From positions 1 through 40,908 of the IMG/VR virus record IMGVR_UViG_3300030098_007065: a DNA stretch of 40,908 nt, one strand, 5' to 3'. Every line of letters begins with the position of its first letter. The first letter of the stretch is position 1. Below, piece after piece: positions 23,033 through 30,295 of the stretch. The DNA is from a virus. The translations under genes were made by a program, and so were the position numbers. Below the pieces are notes generated by a model. The model did no database searches, was not told where the DNA came from, and worked only from the letters and a program-made list of their open reading frames with translations.

Positions 23033-23920
23033 GTGAATATCCAAGTATGGACTGATACCGATTTACATGGCGCTGGGTCAGCGTTAGTGTTAAAGTGGTT
23101 ATATAAAGATGCTGATACATTTAGTATAAATGATGTAACAGAATCAACCATTACTGGAAGATTTAAAGGATCATTACAAACACTAGATCATTATGATAGA
23201 GTTTTTATTGTTGATTTAGATTTAACGCCGGAACAAATTAAATTAGTTGATAGAAAAAATGTAGTTGTTGTAGATACTCATAAAAATCATATTAATAATA
23301 AACATCTATATAGTAAAGCAAAAGCTATACTAGAAAGTGGGCCAGAAAAAGGTTATAGATCAACTTTAGACCTAATTTATGATAAGTTTGGTGATCACTT
23401 ATCACATTTAACCGATTCACAATTATTATTGATTGAGTACATTGGTACATATGACTGGTATAATACACAGTATAAAGAATCACTTAAACTAAATGCTATA
23501 TATTATAATTTGAATTCTCCAAAAACAGAAAAATTTATTGATGCATTTTCTGAAGGATTTAGAGAATTTACTATACATGAAAAAAATGCTATAAAATTAT
23601 ATTTCAAAAAATTTAAAGATCAAATAGATAGTGCACAGGTCTTTACAGGTATGATAAAAGACTACACTATAGTAGCTACATTTGCTAATTATGCGATTAA
23701 TGAGCTAGCACATTTTTTACTTAAAAAATATAATACTGATATTAGTATTATTGTAAATACTCAAGCAAAAACTGTTTCGTTTAGACGCTCCAAAAAAACT
23801 GATGTTGATGTTAGTATATTAGCTACAAAATTATGTAATGGAGGAGGCCACGCTGCAGCAGCAGGAGGTAAGTTAACTCAACAATTTGCAAACTTAACCA
23901 AAACATTCGCACCGTGCTAA
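23033..23920 (+). CDS. DHH/DHHA1-family phosphoesterase
   Basis: This 295-residue protein starts at GTG. Motifs are VWTDTDLHGAGSALVL (residues 5-20, the DxD motif I), VFIVDLDLT (near 57), VVVDTHKNH (near 79, at the usual DHH position), LIEYIGTYDWY (near 133) and GGGHAAAAGG near the C-terminus (DHHA1). DHH enzymes include RecJ exonuclease and NrnA/NrnB oligoribonucleases. The central DHH is replaced by DTH followed by a displaced His. It sits between the helicase and gp32 genes, suggesting nucleotide recycling or DNA end processing. Confidence 0.85.
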   Translation: MNIQVWTDTDLHGAGSALVLKWLYKDADTFSINDVTESTITGRFKGSLQTLDHYDRVFIVDLDLTPEQIKLVDRKNVVVVDTHKNHINNKHLYSKAKAILESGPEKGYRSTLDLIYDKFGDHLSHLTDSQLLLIEYIGTYDWYNTQYKESLKLNAIYYNLNSPKTEKFIDAFSEGFREFTIHEKNAIKLYFKKFKDQIDSAQVFTGMIKDYTIVATFANYAINELAHFLLKKYNTDISIIVNTQAKTVSFRRSKKTDVDVSILATKLCNGGGHAAAAGGKLTQQFANLTKTFAPC

Positions 23921-24213
23921 CAACTTCAAATATATCACCAAATCCCTCTAAAACTTTAATTAAAGATGAAACAGAGCATCTACTACTTTGCTTTTGTACG
24001 TTTTGTTCAATGCTAAAAGGTAAAAAATTATCTCTGCAAAATATTTTTATACTTGTATTACAAGAAGAAAGATTGAGAAATATACTAAAGGAACTATTAA
24101 CAATAGAGACAAATTTTGATATAGTAAAGCTCTTTATTGACTTTGAACCAGCAATAACAAAGTCAAAATATATTACTAAGTTCCTTAATTCAAATTCAAA
24201 TATACAGTTATAA
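23914..24213 (+). CDS. Hypothetical small protein
   Basis: This 99-residue protein starts at a GTG that overlaps the DHH gene stop by seven bases. It is rich in Leu, Ile and Phe with three Cys (LLLCFCTFCSM, about 23-33) and a helical remainder. The middle is hydrophobic but interrupted by Lys, so it is not a clear membrane helix. I do not recognise it. Its position before gp32 would suit a late coactivator or helicase loader in some relatives, but no gp33 C-terminal clamp peptide or gp59 features are present. Confidence 0.55.
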   Translation: MLTTSNISPNPSKTLIKDETEHLLLCFCTFCSMLKGKKLSLQNIFILVLQEERLRNILKELLTIETNFDIVKLFIDFEPAITKSKYITKFLNSNSNIQL

Positions 24214-24220
24214 AAAACTG

Positions 24221-24248
24221 TTGATATCCTCTCTATAGGTTATATAAT
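24221..24248 (+). promoter_or_regulatory. Host-type promoter for gp32
   Basis: TTGATA (24221-24226), a 16-base spacer and TATAAT (24243-24248) lie in the gap before gp32; the ATG follows six bases after the -10 box. This matches the uvsY and uvsX promoters in spacing and position. Confidence 0.7.
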
Positions 24249-24254
24249 TATGGC

Positions 24255-25091
24255 ATGAGTACTTTTAATACTTCAATGTTTCAATCAATTAAAGACGCGT
24301 TAGCAAGCTCTGATAGTAAGGGTTCTGCTACATTTAACGAAATTATGCCTACTAAAGTAGGTAATACGTATACGGTAAGACTTTTACCTTATGCTAAAGA
24401 CCCTAGTAAAACGTTTTTTCATTATTATAATCATGGATGGAATTCGTTTGCTACTGGGCAATATGTTCAGGCTTTAAGTCCTCAGACATTCGGTGAAAGA
24501 GATCCTATTGCTGAAGAGAGATTTAAAGTTCTTCGGACAGGTAGTGAAGAAGAAAAAGAAAAAATGACTGCTGTTCGTCGTTTAGAGAAATGGTTAGTTA
24601 ATGTATACGTTATCGATGATCCGGTTAATCCTGATAATAACGGTAAAGTAAAAATTCTTCGATATGGTAAGCAGCTTCAAAAAATTATTACTGAGGCTAT
24701 CGAAGGTGAAGATGCTGAAGAGTTCGGTCCGCGAATTTTTGATCTCGGTAATGAAGGAGTTAACTTTAAGATTAAAGTTGAGCAGCAAGGTGATTTTCCT
24801 ACGTACGTTTCATCAAGATTTACTACTGCTGGTAAGATTGATATTTCTGATGATAAGCAGAAAGAAATCTATGAAGGCGCTTTTGATTTAACTGATGTAT
24901 TTACGCAAAAGACGTATGACGAGCTTAAAGATATGCTTAATGAGCATTACTTCTGTAAAGCTGAAGAAAAAGCTCCTACTACTTCTGCTCCGGTTCCAGA
25001 TAGTATTCCTACTCCCGTAGAGCCTGAGCCGGCTGTTGTTACTAACGATAGTGTAGAAGAAGATATTGATGACCTCTTAAAAGATCTGTAA
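24255..25091 (+). CDS. 32: gp32-like single-stranded DNA-binding protein
   Basis: This 278-residue protein matches T4-type gp32. An N-terminal tail is followed by the core FNEIMPTKVGNTYTVRLLPY and FFHYYNHGWNSF, FDLGNEGVNFKIKVEQQGDF, and ends with a Pro-rich linker and an acidic tail (SVEEDIDDLLKDL) that recruits partners. gp32 coats ssDNA for replication and recombination. The zinc-binding cysteines of T4 gp32 are missing from the segment after HGWNSF, leaving a single Cys late in the protein. A host-type promoter is placed six bases upstream. Confidence 0.92.
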   Translation: MSTFNTSMFQSIKDALASSDSKGSATFNEIMPTKVGNTYTVRLLPYAKDPSKTFFHYYNHGWNSFATGQYVQALSPQTFGERDPIAEERFKVLRTGSEEEKEKMTAVRRLEKWLVNVYVIDDPVNPDNNGKVKILRYGKQLQKIITEAIEGEDAEEFGPRIFDLGNEGVNFKIKVEQQGDFPTYVSSRFTTAGKIDISDDKQKEIYEGAFDLTDVFTQKTYDELKDMLNEHYFCKAEEKAPTTSAPVPDSIPTPVEPEPAVVTNDSVEEDIDDLLKDL

Positions 25092-25092
25092 A

Positions 25093-25560
25093 ATGGAAGG
25101 AATGACTCCACAAGAAAAAGCTATTGTTATGCAGTTTATGGGTCAAACATATGGCCAACTACATCAACAAGATCAAAATATTATTGGTTCAGCTGGTAAT
25201 TTAAAACCAAAGTCAGCAGAAATGAAGCAAGTGTTTGAGCAAACTGCACATTCTCCTACTATTCATCCTCAAAGACCACCGCAACCACCTCCACAACAAC
25301 AAGCTCCACAAGCACCAGTGCAACAAATTACACCTGAACAAGCTGCTATGGAATTACAGCAAGCACCTCCAGAAGTAATAGAAGTTGAACCTCCTGTTGC
25401 ACCAGCAGCAGTTGATAATCAAGGTGAGTTTGATTTCTCTGAGCCAACGGTAACAGATAAGTTGCTTGATCTATTAGAAGAGCAAAATTTGCTATTGAAA
25501 GAAATTAGCTTAAAATTAGATAATGGAAAAAAGACAACTAAAAGTCGCAAACAAAGCTGA
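25093..25560 (+). CDS. Gln/Pro-rich hypothetical protein
   Basis: This 155-residue protein begins one base after gp32. The N-terminal third is helical (MTPQEKAIVMQFMGQTYGQL), the middle is a Pro/Gln-rich disordered stretch (about 55-110), and the end has GEFDFSEP and a short coiled coil LLDLLEEQNLLLKEISLKL before a basic tail. No family is recognised. Its gene overlaps the sliding-clamp gene by 38 bases. The QGEFDF peptide has some likeness to clamp-binding peptides, a guess only. Confidence 0.65.
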   Translation: MEGMTPQEKAIVMQFMGQTYGQLHQQDQNIIGSAGNLKPKSAEMKQVFEQTAHSPTIHPQRPPQPPPQQQAPQAPVQQITPEQAAMELQQAPPEVIEVEPPVAPAAVDNQGEFDFSEPTVTDKLLDLLEEQNLLLKEISLKLDNGKKTTKSRKQS

Positions 25561-26251
25561 ATTTTTAAAGTTATTAGACGCTATTTCTAAGATAAACGAT
25601 AGTGGAGTTATCCTAGATTTAAAAAAAGATAAGATTACTAGTTTAGTATCTAGCGTTGATAGTACTTTAATTCTTTGTTCTGAATATAAGACTAATCTTT
25701 ATTCTTTTGAAAGTTCGTTAAATATACCTGACGTAAAAAAATTACGTAATGTACTAGATACGATTGAGGATACTGATATATCTCTAGATATTAATTCGAA
25801 TAATTTAGAGTATAAAGGTAGTAGTGTTAAGTTTAAATATCATTTATTTGAAGAGGGCTTTATAACTAGACCTAATATTAATCTTGAAAAAATAAATGCG
25901 TTTAAGTATGATGTTGAGTTTAAGCTCAATAAAAATACGTTGCAGAGATTATTTAAAGGTAGTACTTTTGCATCTGAAACTAATAAAATATATTTTTATA
26001 CTGAAGGCGATAACTTAATGGCAGAACTTACTGATAGATCTAGACATAATACTGATAACTTTACTCTAAGTTTAGGTAAAACTGATATTAACCTTAAACC
26101 TACTCCAGTAAATTTAGATAATATTAGATTACTTTCTATTATAAATGATGAATTTAATGTTAAGGTAAATACTGAATTTGGTGTTGTTATATTTGATATT
26201 GAAGATAAAGATATTAAATTAAAATATATTATATCAGCTTTAACTCAATGA
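25523..26251 (+). CDS. 45: gp45-like sliding clamp
   Basis: This 242-residue protein matches the T4-type clamp in length (228 in T4) and layout: FLKLLDAISKINDSGVILDL at the start, a SSVDSTLILC strand, FNVKVNTEFGVVIFDI and the characteristic C-terminus KDIKLKYIISALTQ. Clamps ring the DNA, tether gp43 and, in T4, activate gp55-dependent late transcription. The loader genes 44 and 62 are not in this window. It overlaps genes on both sides, so it is part of the gp32 operon. Confidence 0.85.
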   Translation: MEKRQLKVANKAEFLKLLDAISKINDSGVILDLKKDKITSLVSSVDSTLILCSEYKTNLYSFESSLNIPDVKKLRNVLDTIEDTDISLDINSNNLEYKGSSVKFKYHLFEEGFITRPNINLEKINAFKYDVEFKLNKNTLQRLFKGSTFASETNKIYFYTEGDNLMAELTDRSRHNTDNFTLSLGKTDINLKPTPVNLDNIRLLSIINDEFNVKVNTEFGVVIFDIEDKDIKLKYIISALTQ

Positions 26252-26586
26252 TAATGCATCACAAGAAAAATAAACTTAAAACTGCAGGCTACTTTATTAA
26301 AAGATTAAAGGACAATGATTTTGTTACTTTACGAATATTTGATAAGTATAGTAAATCTGATCCTCGTAAATGGACTGTACTAGTTGATCCTACTGGTGCT
26401 TCAGTATACATTACCTGCTTTGAGAATACTCCTTTTAAAGGTGAATATTTATTTAGCTTTAATGATGGTAATCAATTGTTTAACAATAATTTTAGTTTAA
26501 AAACAGATTCTATTGAAGTTGTTGTTAGTAAGTTATTAAAATCAGGAGTTCGGCAAAAGGATAAGAATGATTTTTTGAATAAATAA
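26248..26586 (+). CDS. Hypothetical protein
   Basis: This 112-residue basic protein overlaps the clamp stop by four bases (ATGA). It begins MIMHHKKNKLKTAGYFIKRL, then beta strands (DFVTLRIFDKYSKSDPRKWT, VLVDPTGASVYITCFEN, EYLFSFNDGNQLF). The alternation suggests a small beta domain. I recall nothing definite; its constant place after the clamp suggests a replication accessory. Its last codons contain the AATAAATA element of the next gene. Confidence 0.65.
   Translation: MIMHHKKNKLKTAGYFIKRLKDNDFVTLRIFDKYSKSDPRKWTVLVDPTGASVYITCFENTPFKGEYLFSFNDGNQLFNNNFSLKTDSIEVVVSKLLKSGVRQKDKNDFLNK
26578..26585 (+). promoter_or_regulatory. Late-type octamer AATAAATA
   Basis: AATAAATA overlaps the stop codon of the preceding gene and ends five bases before the ATG at 26591. 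It may be chance in AT-rich DNA, but the spacing equals that of seven other genes here. Confidence 0.4.
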
Positions 26587-26590
26587 TAGC

Positions 26591-26920
26591 ATGAGCAACG
26601 AACCAGAGGAAGATTCCGAAGATTTTGATAACGATGAGGAATTAAGAGAGATGGTCGAAAGAGCTCTTAAGCAAAGTATTGTTGAAAAGAAAACATTTAA
26701 AAGAAGACAGGATTTAGCTCATAGGCTATGTAATATTATTAGTGAATATTTAGATTGTTATATTATACTTGGATACGATTTTGAAGGTAGACATGTTGAT
26801 ATAAAAGCATCAAAAACACCACAACAAACTGAAGCACTTAATTCCTTTTTACTAAAATATTTTGCATCAGAAATGCACCATTTAAAAGGACACGGATTTG
26901 GTCCAGATGAAATATCGTAA
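26591..26920 (+). CDS. Hypothetical acidic protein
   Basis: This 109-residue protein has an acidic N-terminus (MSNEPEEDSEDFDNDEELRE), a helix with EKKTFKRRQDLAHRLCNIIS, strands IILGYDFEGRHVDIKAS, and an end helix FLLKYFASEMHHLKGHGFG. No family is recognised. It overlaps the next gene by 14 bases. Soluble, probably cytoplasmic. Confidence 0.65.
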   Translation: MSNEPEEDSEDFDNDEELREMVERALKQSIVEKKTFKRRQDLAHRLCNIISEYLDCYIILGYDFEGRHVDIKASKTPQQTEALNSFLLKYFASEMHHLKGHGFGPDEIS

Positions 26921-27248
26921 AAGAGATATATACGCTGTACAGACAGGCGATTATGTAGGTAAAATGTTTGCAATAGTTGATCTTAAACAAGATACTATTG
27001 GTTGTCTTATTTTACCACAAATGGAAAATATAGATGTACCTAAAGAATCATTTGATATCGGAAGGAACAATGATATAATTAAGTTTGTAGAGAAGCTTCC
27101 TAGAAACGTTTATTCAGTTATTGAGGCTCAATATAAGAAAAATGAAAACACTGATCATAGACGGCAACAATTTAATACACCGAACGTATCATACAGCGAA
27201 AGTACAGTCAAAGAAGACCAAGACTCACTCAGATTACCAAGTAAGTAA
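26907..27248 (+). CDS. Hypothetical protein overlapping the FEN gene
   Basis: Starting at the ATG at 26907, this protein has 113 residues: a beta-rich start MKYRKRDIYAVQTGDYVGKM with FAIVDLKQDTIGCLILPQ, then a helix-poor tail. It resembles a small SH3-like or barrel domain, but no family is recognised. The last 35 residues (from NENTDHRRQQ) lie in a different frame over the first 107 bases of the FEN nuclease gene and are rich in Ser, Gln and Asn, as expected of a passive second frame. The true functional end may be near 27141. Confidence 0.6.
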   Translation: MKYRKRDIYAVQTGDYVGKMFAIVDLKQDTIGCLILPQMENIDVPKESFDIGRNNDIIKFVEKLPRNVYSVIEAQYKKNENTDHRRQQFNTPNVSYSESTVKEDQDSLRLPSK

Positions 27249-28023
27249 TTTTCATATATACTTTACGCTTAATGCTGTTAGCTCCTACGTGAAGCAGTTT
27301 CTTCCCGATACTACAGTATTTGTGTGGGACGAAAAACAAGATTATAAACCTAATATTCGTAAAAGTATTCTAACTGAATATAAAGGTAATAGATCTAAAG
27401 ATTCATCACCTCATCAAAATAATGAAATAATTAAATCTATTTTATATTCAATGGGAATTAATTCTATTTTTCCACGTGAACTTGAAGCAGATGATATTGT
27501 TGCTTATATATGTAATGAACATGATGGATCAAAAGTTATAGTTTCTGTAGATAAGGACTTTCTTCAATTAGTTAATTCTGAGTGCACTTTATATGATCCT
27601 ATTCGTAAGAAATTTTTTGAAGAAAGTAATTTTGAAGAGCAAACAGGATTTAAAAATGTTGATGAGTGGTTTATTGCTAAATGCTTAACAGGTGATAAAT
27701 CAGATAATATTGCTGGTATACCTAAATTTGGTAAGGTTAAAGTAGAAAAATATCTAAAAGGTGAAATTGAATTAACTGAAGATGAAAACCAGATTTATGA
27801 ATCTAATAAACATATCTTTAGATTAAATCTATACGAAGATTATAGAAATGAAAAAGAATATTATAGAGATCAACTAGCAATTCAAGTTAATCCTTCTTAT
27901 AAAGTATTTTTAGAGTATTGTGAAGAGTATTCCTTTAAGAGGATTCTAGATAATAAAGAAAGCTGGCATAGTTTGTTTTTTATGAAAAGCCTTTATAATA
28001 AACTAAATGATATCGCTTCCTGA
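27142..28023 (+). CDS. rnh: 5'-3' exonuclease / RNase H (FEN family)
   Basis: From the ATG at 27142 this is a 293-residue FEN-type nuclease. The start MKTLIIDGNNLIHRTYH carries the first metal-binding Asp, LEADDIVAYI (near 120) and SVDKDFLQLV (near 138) carry further acidic ligands, and LTGDKSDNIAGIPKFGK (near 190) is the H3TH DNA-binding loop. T4 RNase H (305) removes RNA primers from lagging strands. An earlier in-frame ATG at 27121 adds seven residues before the expected first strand and is less likely. It overlaps the preceding gene by 107 bases and gp61 by 17. Confidence 0.88.
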   Translation: MKTLIIDGNNLIHRTYHTAKVQSKKTKTHSDYQVSNFHIYFTLNAVSSYVKQFLPDTTVFVWDEKQDYKPNIRKSILTEYKGNRSKDSSPHQNNEIIKSILYSMGINSIFPRELEADDIVAYICNEHDGSKVIVSVDKDFLQLVNSECTLYDPIRKKFFEESNFEEQTGFKNVDEWFIAKCLTGDKSDNIAGIPKFGKVKVEKYLKGEIELTEDENQIYESNKHIFRLNLYEDYRNEKEYYRDQLAIQVNPSYKVFLEYCEEYSFKRILDNKESWHSLFFMKSLYNKLNDIAS

Positions 28024-29065
28024 GGATTTTGTTATACTTAAATTTTTTGAATTAGGCTTTTATCCTAAGTATAATAAATTTAATAACGTATATCAATGTA
28101 GTTGTCCTATTTGTAGAGAAGGTAAATCGTTAGGTAAAAAAAGAAGATGCTATTATATTCCTAAAAATGAAAATATATTCTGTCATAACTGCGGTTGGTC
28201 GGGTAAGCCTTTACGGTGGATAAAAGAAGTATCAAGTTGTACAGATACAGATATAATTAATGAACTAAAAGAATATGTACCTGATGCAAAAGATCTGTCA
28301 GCAAATGGAGAAAAAATTAGAGAGACTTTTCAAGTCGAAACCTTACCTAAAGATAGCATTAATCTGTCTGATGAGTTTCAGCTTAACTATTATAGTAGCA
28401 ACTCTGTTATTACGGCTGCTAGATATTTGGTTAAGGAACGTAGATTAGATACTGCAGTAAATAAACCAGATAACTTATATGTATCATTAACTGATAGGGT
28501 ACATAAAAATAGATTAGTTATACCTTTTATTAATGAGAATAAGGAGATAGAGTTTTATCAAACTCGTACTGTCTTAAATAAAGATAATAAAACTAAACCT
28601 AAGTACTTAGGTAAAGTACAAGCAGAAAAAACTCTGTTTAATATTGATAGAGTATCGAGCGATCATGATAAAGTTTATATTTTTGAAGGACCTTTGAATG
28701 CCTTCTTTACTAAAAACTCTATAGCTGTAGCTGGTATTACTGAACGAGGTAGATCATTTACTCAAAGACAAGAGCAGCAGCTGAACTCTTTAAAATGGTA
28801 TGATAAGGTGTGGATACTTGATTCTCAGTGGGTTGATCAGGCTTCCTTAGTAAAATCAGAGGTTTTGCTTAAACAAAATGAACGTGTATTTATATGGCCT
28901 GAAAAGTTTGGAAAACGTTTTAAAGATTTTAACGATATAGCAATGGCTTGTAAAATAGATGAAATTAAGTGGGATTTTATAGAAAAAAATACCTTCGATA
29001 GTCTCGAAGGTATTGTTAAATTATCTCAAATTAAAAAATATAGAAATCAGACGTATTTAAATTGA
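28007..29065 (+). CDS. 61: gp61-like DNA primase
   Basis: This 352-residue protein has a zinc-binding domain with CSCPIC (near 31) and CHNCGW (near 57), and a TOPRIM-type catalytic part with IFEGPLNAFF (near 224) and VWILDSQW (near 262). T4 gp61 is 342 residues and makes primers for lagging-strand synthesis on gp41. The mid-part RVHKNRLVIPFINENKEIE and KYLGKVQ fit the family. The 3' end carries a perfect inverted repeat and overlaps the opposing gene at 29047 by 19 bases. Confidence 0.92.
   Translation: MISLPEDFVILKFFELGFYPKYNKFNNVYQCSCPICREGKSLGKKRRCYYIPKNENIFCHNCGWSGKPLRWIKEVSSCTDTDIINELKEYVPDAKDLSANGEKIRETFQVETLPKDSINLSDEFQLNYYSSNSVITAARYLVKERRLDTAVNKPDNLYVSLTDRVHKNRLVIPFINENKEIEFYQTRTVLNKDNKTKPKYLGKVQAEKTLFNIDRVSSDHDKVYIFEGPLNAFFTKNSIAVAGITERGRSFTQRQEQQLNSLKWYDKVWILDSQWVDQASLVKSEVLLKQNERVFIWPEKFGKRFKDFNDIAMACKIDEIKWDFIEKNTFDSLEGIVKLSQIKKYRNQTYLN
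28981..29014 (-). terminator. Intrinsic terminator for the 29047-29481 gene, inside gp61
   Basis: AATACCTTCGA and TCGAAGGTATT form an 11-pair perfect stem with a five-base loop. Read on the minus strand it is followed by seven T, as in a rho-independent terminator. It lies 33 bases past the stop of the minus-strand gene and within the last codons of the convergent gp61 gene. Confidence 0.8.
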
Positions 29066-29481
29066 GAATTAGAAGTTTGCGCTAAGTAGCCTTTAAACGA
29101 CTCTGTAACACCGGCTAACTCAGTTGCAACTCTCGCAATTTTACGTTGCTCAGAGGCTTTCATTCTATCAAAAATAGTATCAGGTTCAGCATTAGCTAGT
29201 TGTTGTTGAATAGAAGTAGGTTCTTCACCATTTAAGTAATCTAAAAATCCTTCCATTGCTTTAATCCAACTTCTAAGATCTTCCTTCATAGCTTCATTAC
29301 GCTCATTTACTGCTGCAGCAGCTTTAATAGCTGGATCTTCCTTTACTGTAACTTCATCAACATCTACATCTACATCAAAATCACCCGCATCTGTTGTTTC
29401 ATCTAATTCCGCTTCAAAAGCTTCTCTTTCTTCTGATTGCTCTAAAAGGGATTTTAAAAAACGTCTTTCAAATTTGGTCAT
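29047..29481 (-). CDS. Conserved virion-type protein
   Basis: This 144-residue protein has the leader MTKFERRFLKSLLEQSEERE, where LLE|Q could be processed. An acidic Asp/Val-rich spacer (FDVDVDVDEVTV, about 35-46) follows, then helical MKEDLRSWIKAMEGFLDYLN, QQLANAEPDTIFDRMKASEQ and VATELAGVTESFKGYL. I recall relatives in marine T4-like phages, function unknown. It is a single minus-strand gene within a plus-strand region, with a CTAAATA octamer five bases before its ATG and its own terminator, hence an independent late unit. Confidence 0.75.
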   Translation of the reverse strand: MTKFERRFLKSLLEQSEEREAFEAELDETTDAGDFDVDVDVDEVTVKEDPAIKAAAAVNERNEAMKEDLRSWIKAMEGFLDYLNGEEPTSIQQQLANAEPDTIFDRMKASEQRKIARVATELAGVTESFKGYLAQTSNSQFKYV

Positions 29482-29486
29482 AAAAT

Positions 29487-29494
29487 TATTTAGT
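29487..29494 (-). promoter_or_regulatory. Late-type octamer ACTAAATA
   Basis: On the minus strand ACTAAATA ends five bases before the ATG at 29481. It faces away from a second late-type octamer at 29501, making a divergent pair six bases apart. Confidence 0.5.
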
Positions 29495-29500
29495 CTCTAG

Positions 29501-29508
29501 CATAAATA
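29501..29508 (+). promoter_or_regulatory. Late-type octamer CATAAATA
   Basis: CATAAATA ends five bases before the ATG at 29514. The surrounding 13 bases are identical to those at 16315-16327, before an unrelated gene. Confidence 0.6.
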
Positions 29509-29513
29509 ATTAC

Positions 29514-29840
29514 ATGGATGGACCAGAATTTCCTTATAGCGTAGGGCCAGAACGCAACCCTATAAATTTTCATATGAATGCAGCAGATCAACTTTCTATG
29601 TATAAGGATAATGAAAAGCATCAGAAAGCACCTCCTATTTTACCTTATCATTTACAACAAATGACGCAGCTTTTAGGTGACACGTTTACAAATTTAGTAG
29701 AAATAAGAAATATGTTAACAACAGCTAAAGGTAGTGAAAATGTATCAAGTGGAGCTGTTGATGCAATAAATAGTAAAATTGATCAAATTAACGAACTTAT
29801 ACTTGATATTCCCGAAGACTTGGCTAAAATAGCTATATGA
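29514..29840 (+). CDS. Hypothetical protein
   Basis: This 108-residue protein has an extended start (MDGPEFPYSVGPERNPINFH) and then helices (PYHLQQMTQLLGDTFTNLVE and DAINSKIDQINELILDIPED), possibly a short coiled coil. No family is recognised. A late-type octamer lies directly before it. It overlaps the membrane-protein gene by four bases (ATGA), so the two are coupled. Confidence 0.7.
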   Translation: MDGPEFPYSVGPERNPINFHMNAADQLSMYKDNEKHQKAPPILPYHLQQMTQLLGDTFTNLVEIRNMLTTAKGSENVSSGAVDAINSKIDQINELILDIPEDLAKIAI

Positions 29841-30283
29841 CTATCTTAAGGTCTTTAGTTATTACTTTAATTGTATCTGTTGCTCTGGGCTTTGGATTAC
29901 GTAATATAATTGGTTTTTGGGAAACTGTAGTTCTTGCTTTTGTTTGTCAGTTTTTAGTCTCTTTTATTGTTTCATCTTTTAAAATTAATAAAGTTGATAC
30001 ACTTACAGGAGAATTTGAAAATGAAATACAGCAATTGCTTGATCTTAGTGAAGCTGCAATAGTATGTCCTTGTAATAATTATACTTTTCAAGAAAATATT
30101 TTTGTTAATATGGAAAATACGTATACTTGCGAGAAATGCAATAATACATATAGAGTAGATATTAATTTAGTACCAACTCTTCTTACAGAAACAGTTGATG
30201 TTAATAAAGCATTTTCCGAACTTACCAAAGAGGTAAAAGATATAGAGATAACATCTGATTACAAGCCAGGAACGGAACTATAA
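29837..30283 (+). CDS. Membrane protein with zinc-ribbon-like domain
   Basis: This 148-residue protein has two predicted N-terminal membrane helices (ILRSLVITLIVSVALGFGL, about 3-21, and TVVLAFVCQFLVSFIVSSF, about 30-48). An acidic helix follows, then a cysteine cluster: CPC near 77-79 and CEKC near 98-101, spaced like a zinc ribbon, and an acidic C-terminal part. The soluble domain probably faces the cytoplasm. No family is recognised. A host-membrane effector or lysis-control role is possible, without direct evidence. Confidence 0.75.
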   Translation: MTILRSLVITLIVSVALGFGLRNIIGFWETVVLAFVCQFLVSFIVSSFKINKVDTLTGEFENEIQQLLDLSEAAIVCPCNNYTFQENIFVNMENTYTCEKCNNTYRVDINLVPTLLTETVDVNKAFSELTKEVKDIEITSDYKPGTEL

Positions 30284-30295
30284 TATAATTATATT

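Noticed and set aside
23914-24213. gp33 late coactivator identity for the 99-residue protein
   Set aside because: It lacks the C-terminal clamp-binding peptide (LDFLF-type) and the helix pattern of gp33 as I know it; only the position near gp32 is suggestive.
24594-24891. Additional ORFs on both strands within gp32
   Set aside because: They are out-of-frame shadows fully inside the well-supported gp32 gene, with no family features.
27121-27141. Earlier ATG for the FEN nuclease
   Set aside because: It adds seven basic residues before the conserved first strand (MKTLIIDGNN), which normally begins the protein.
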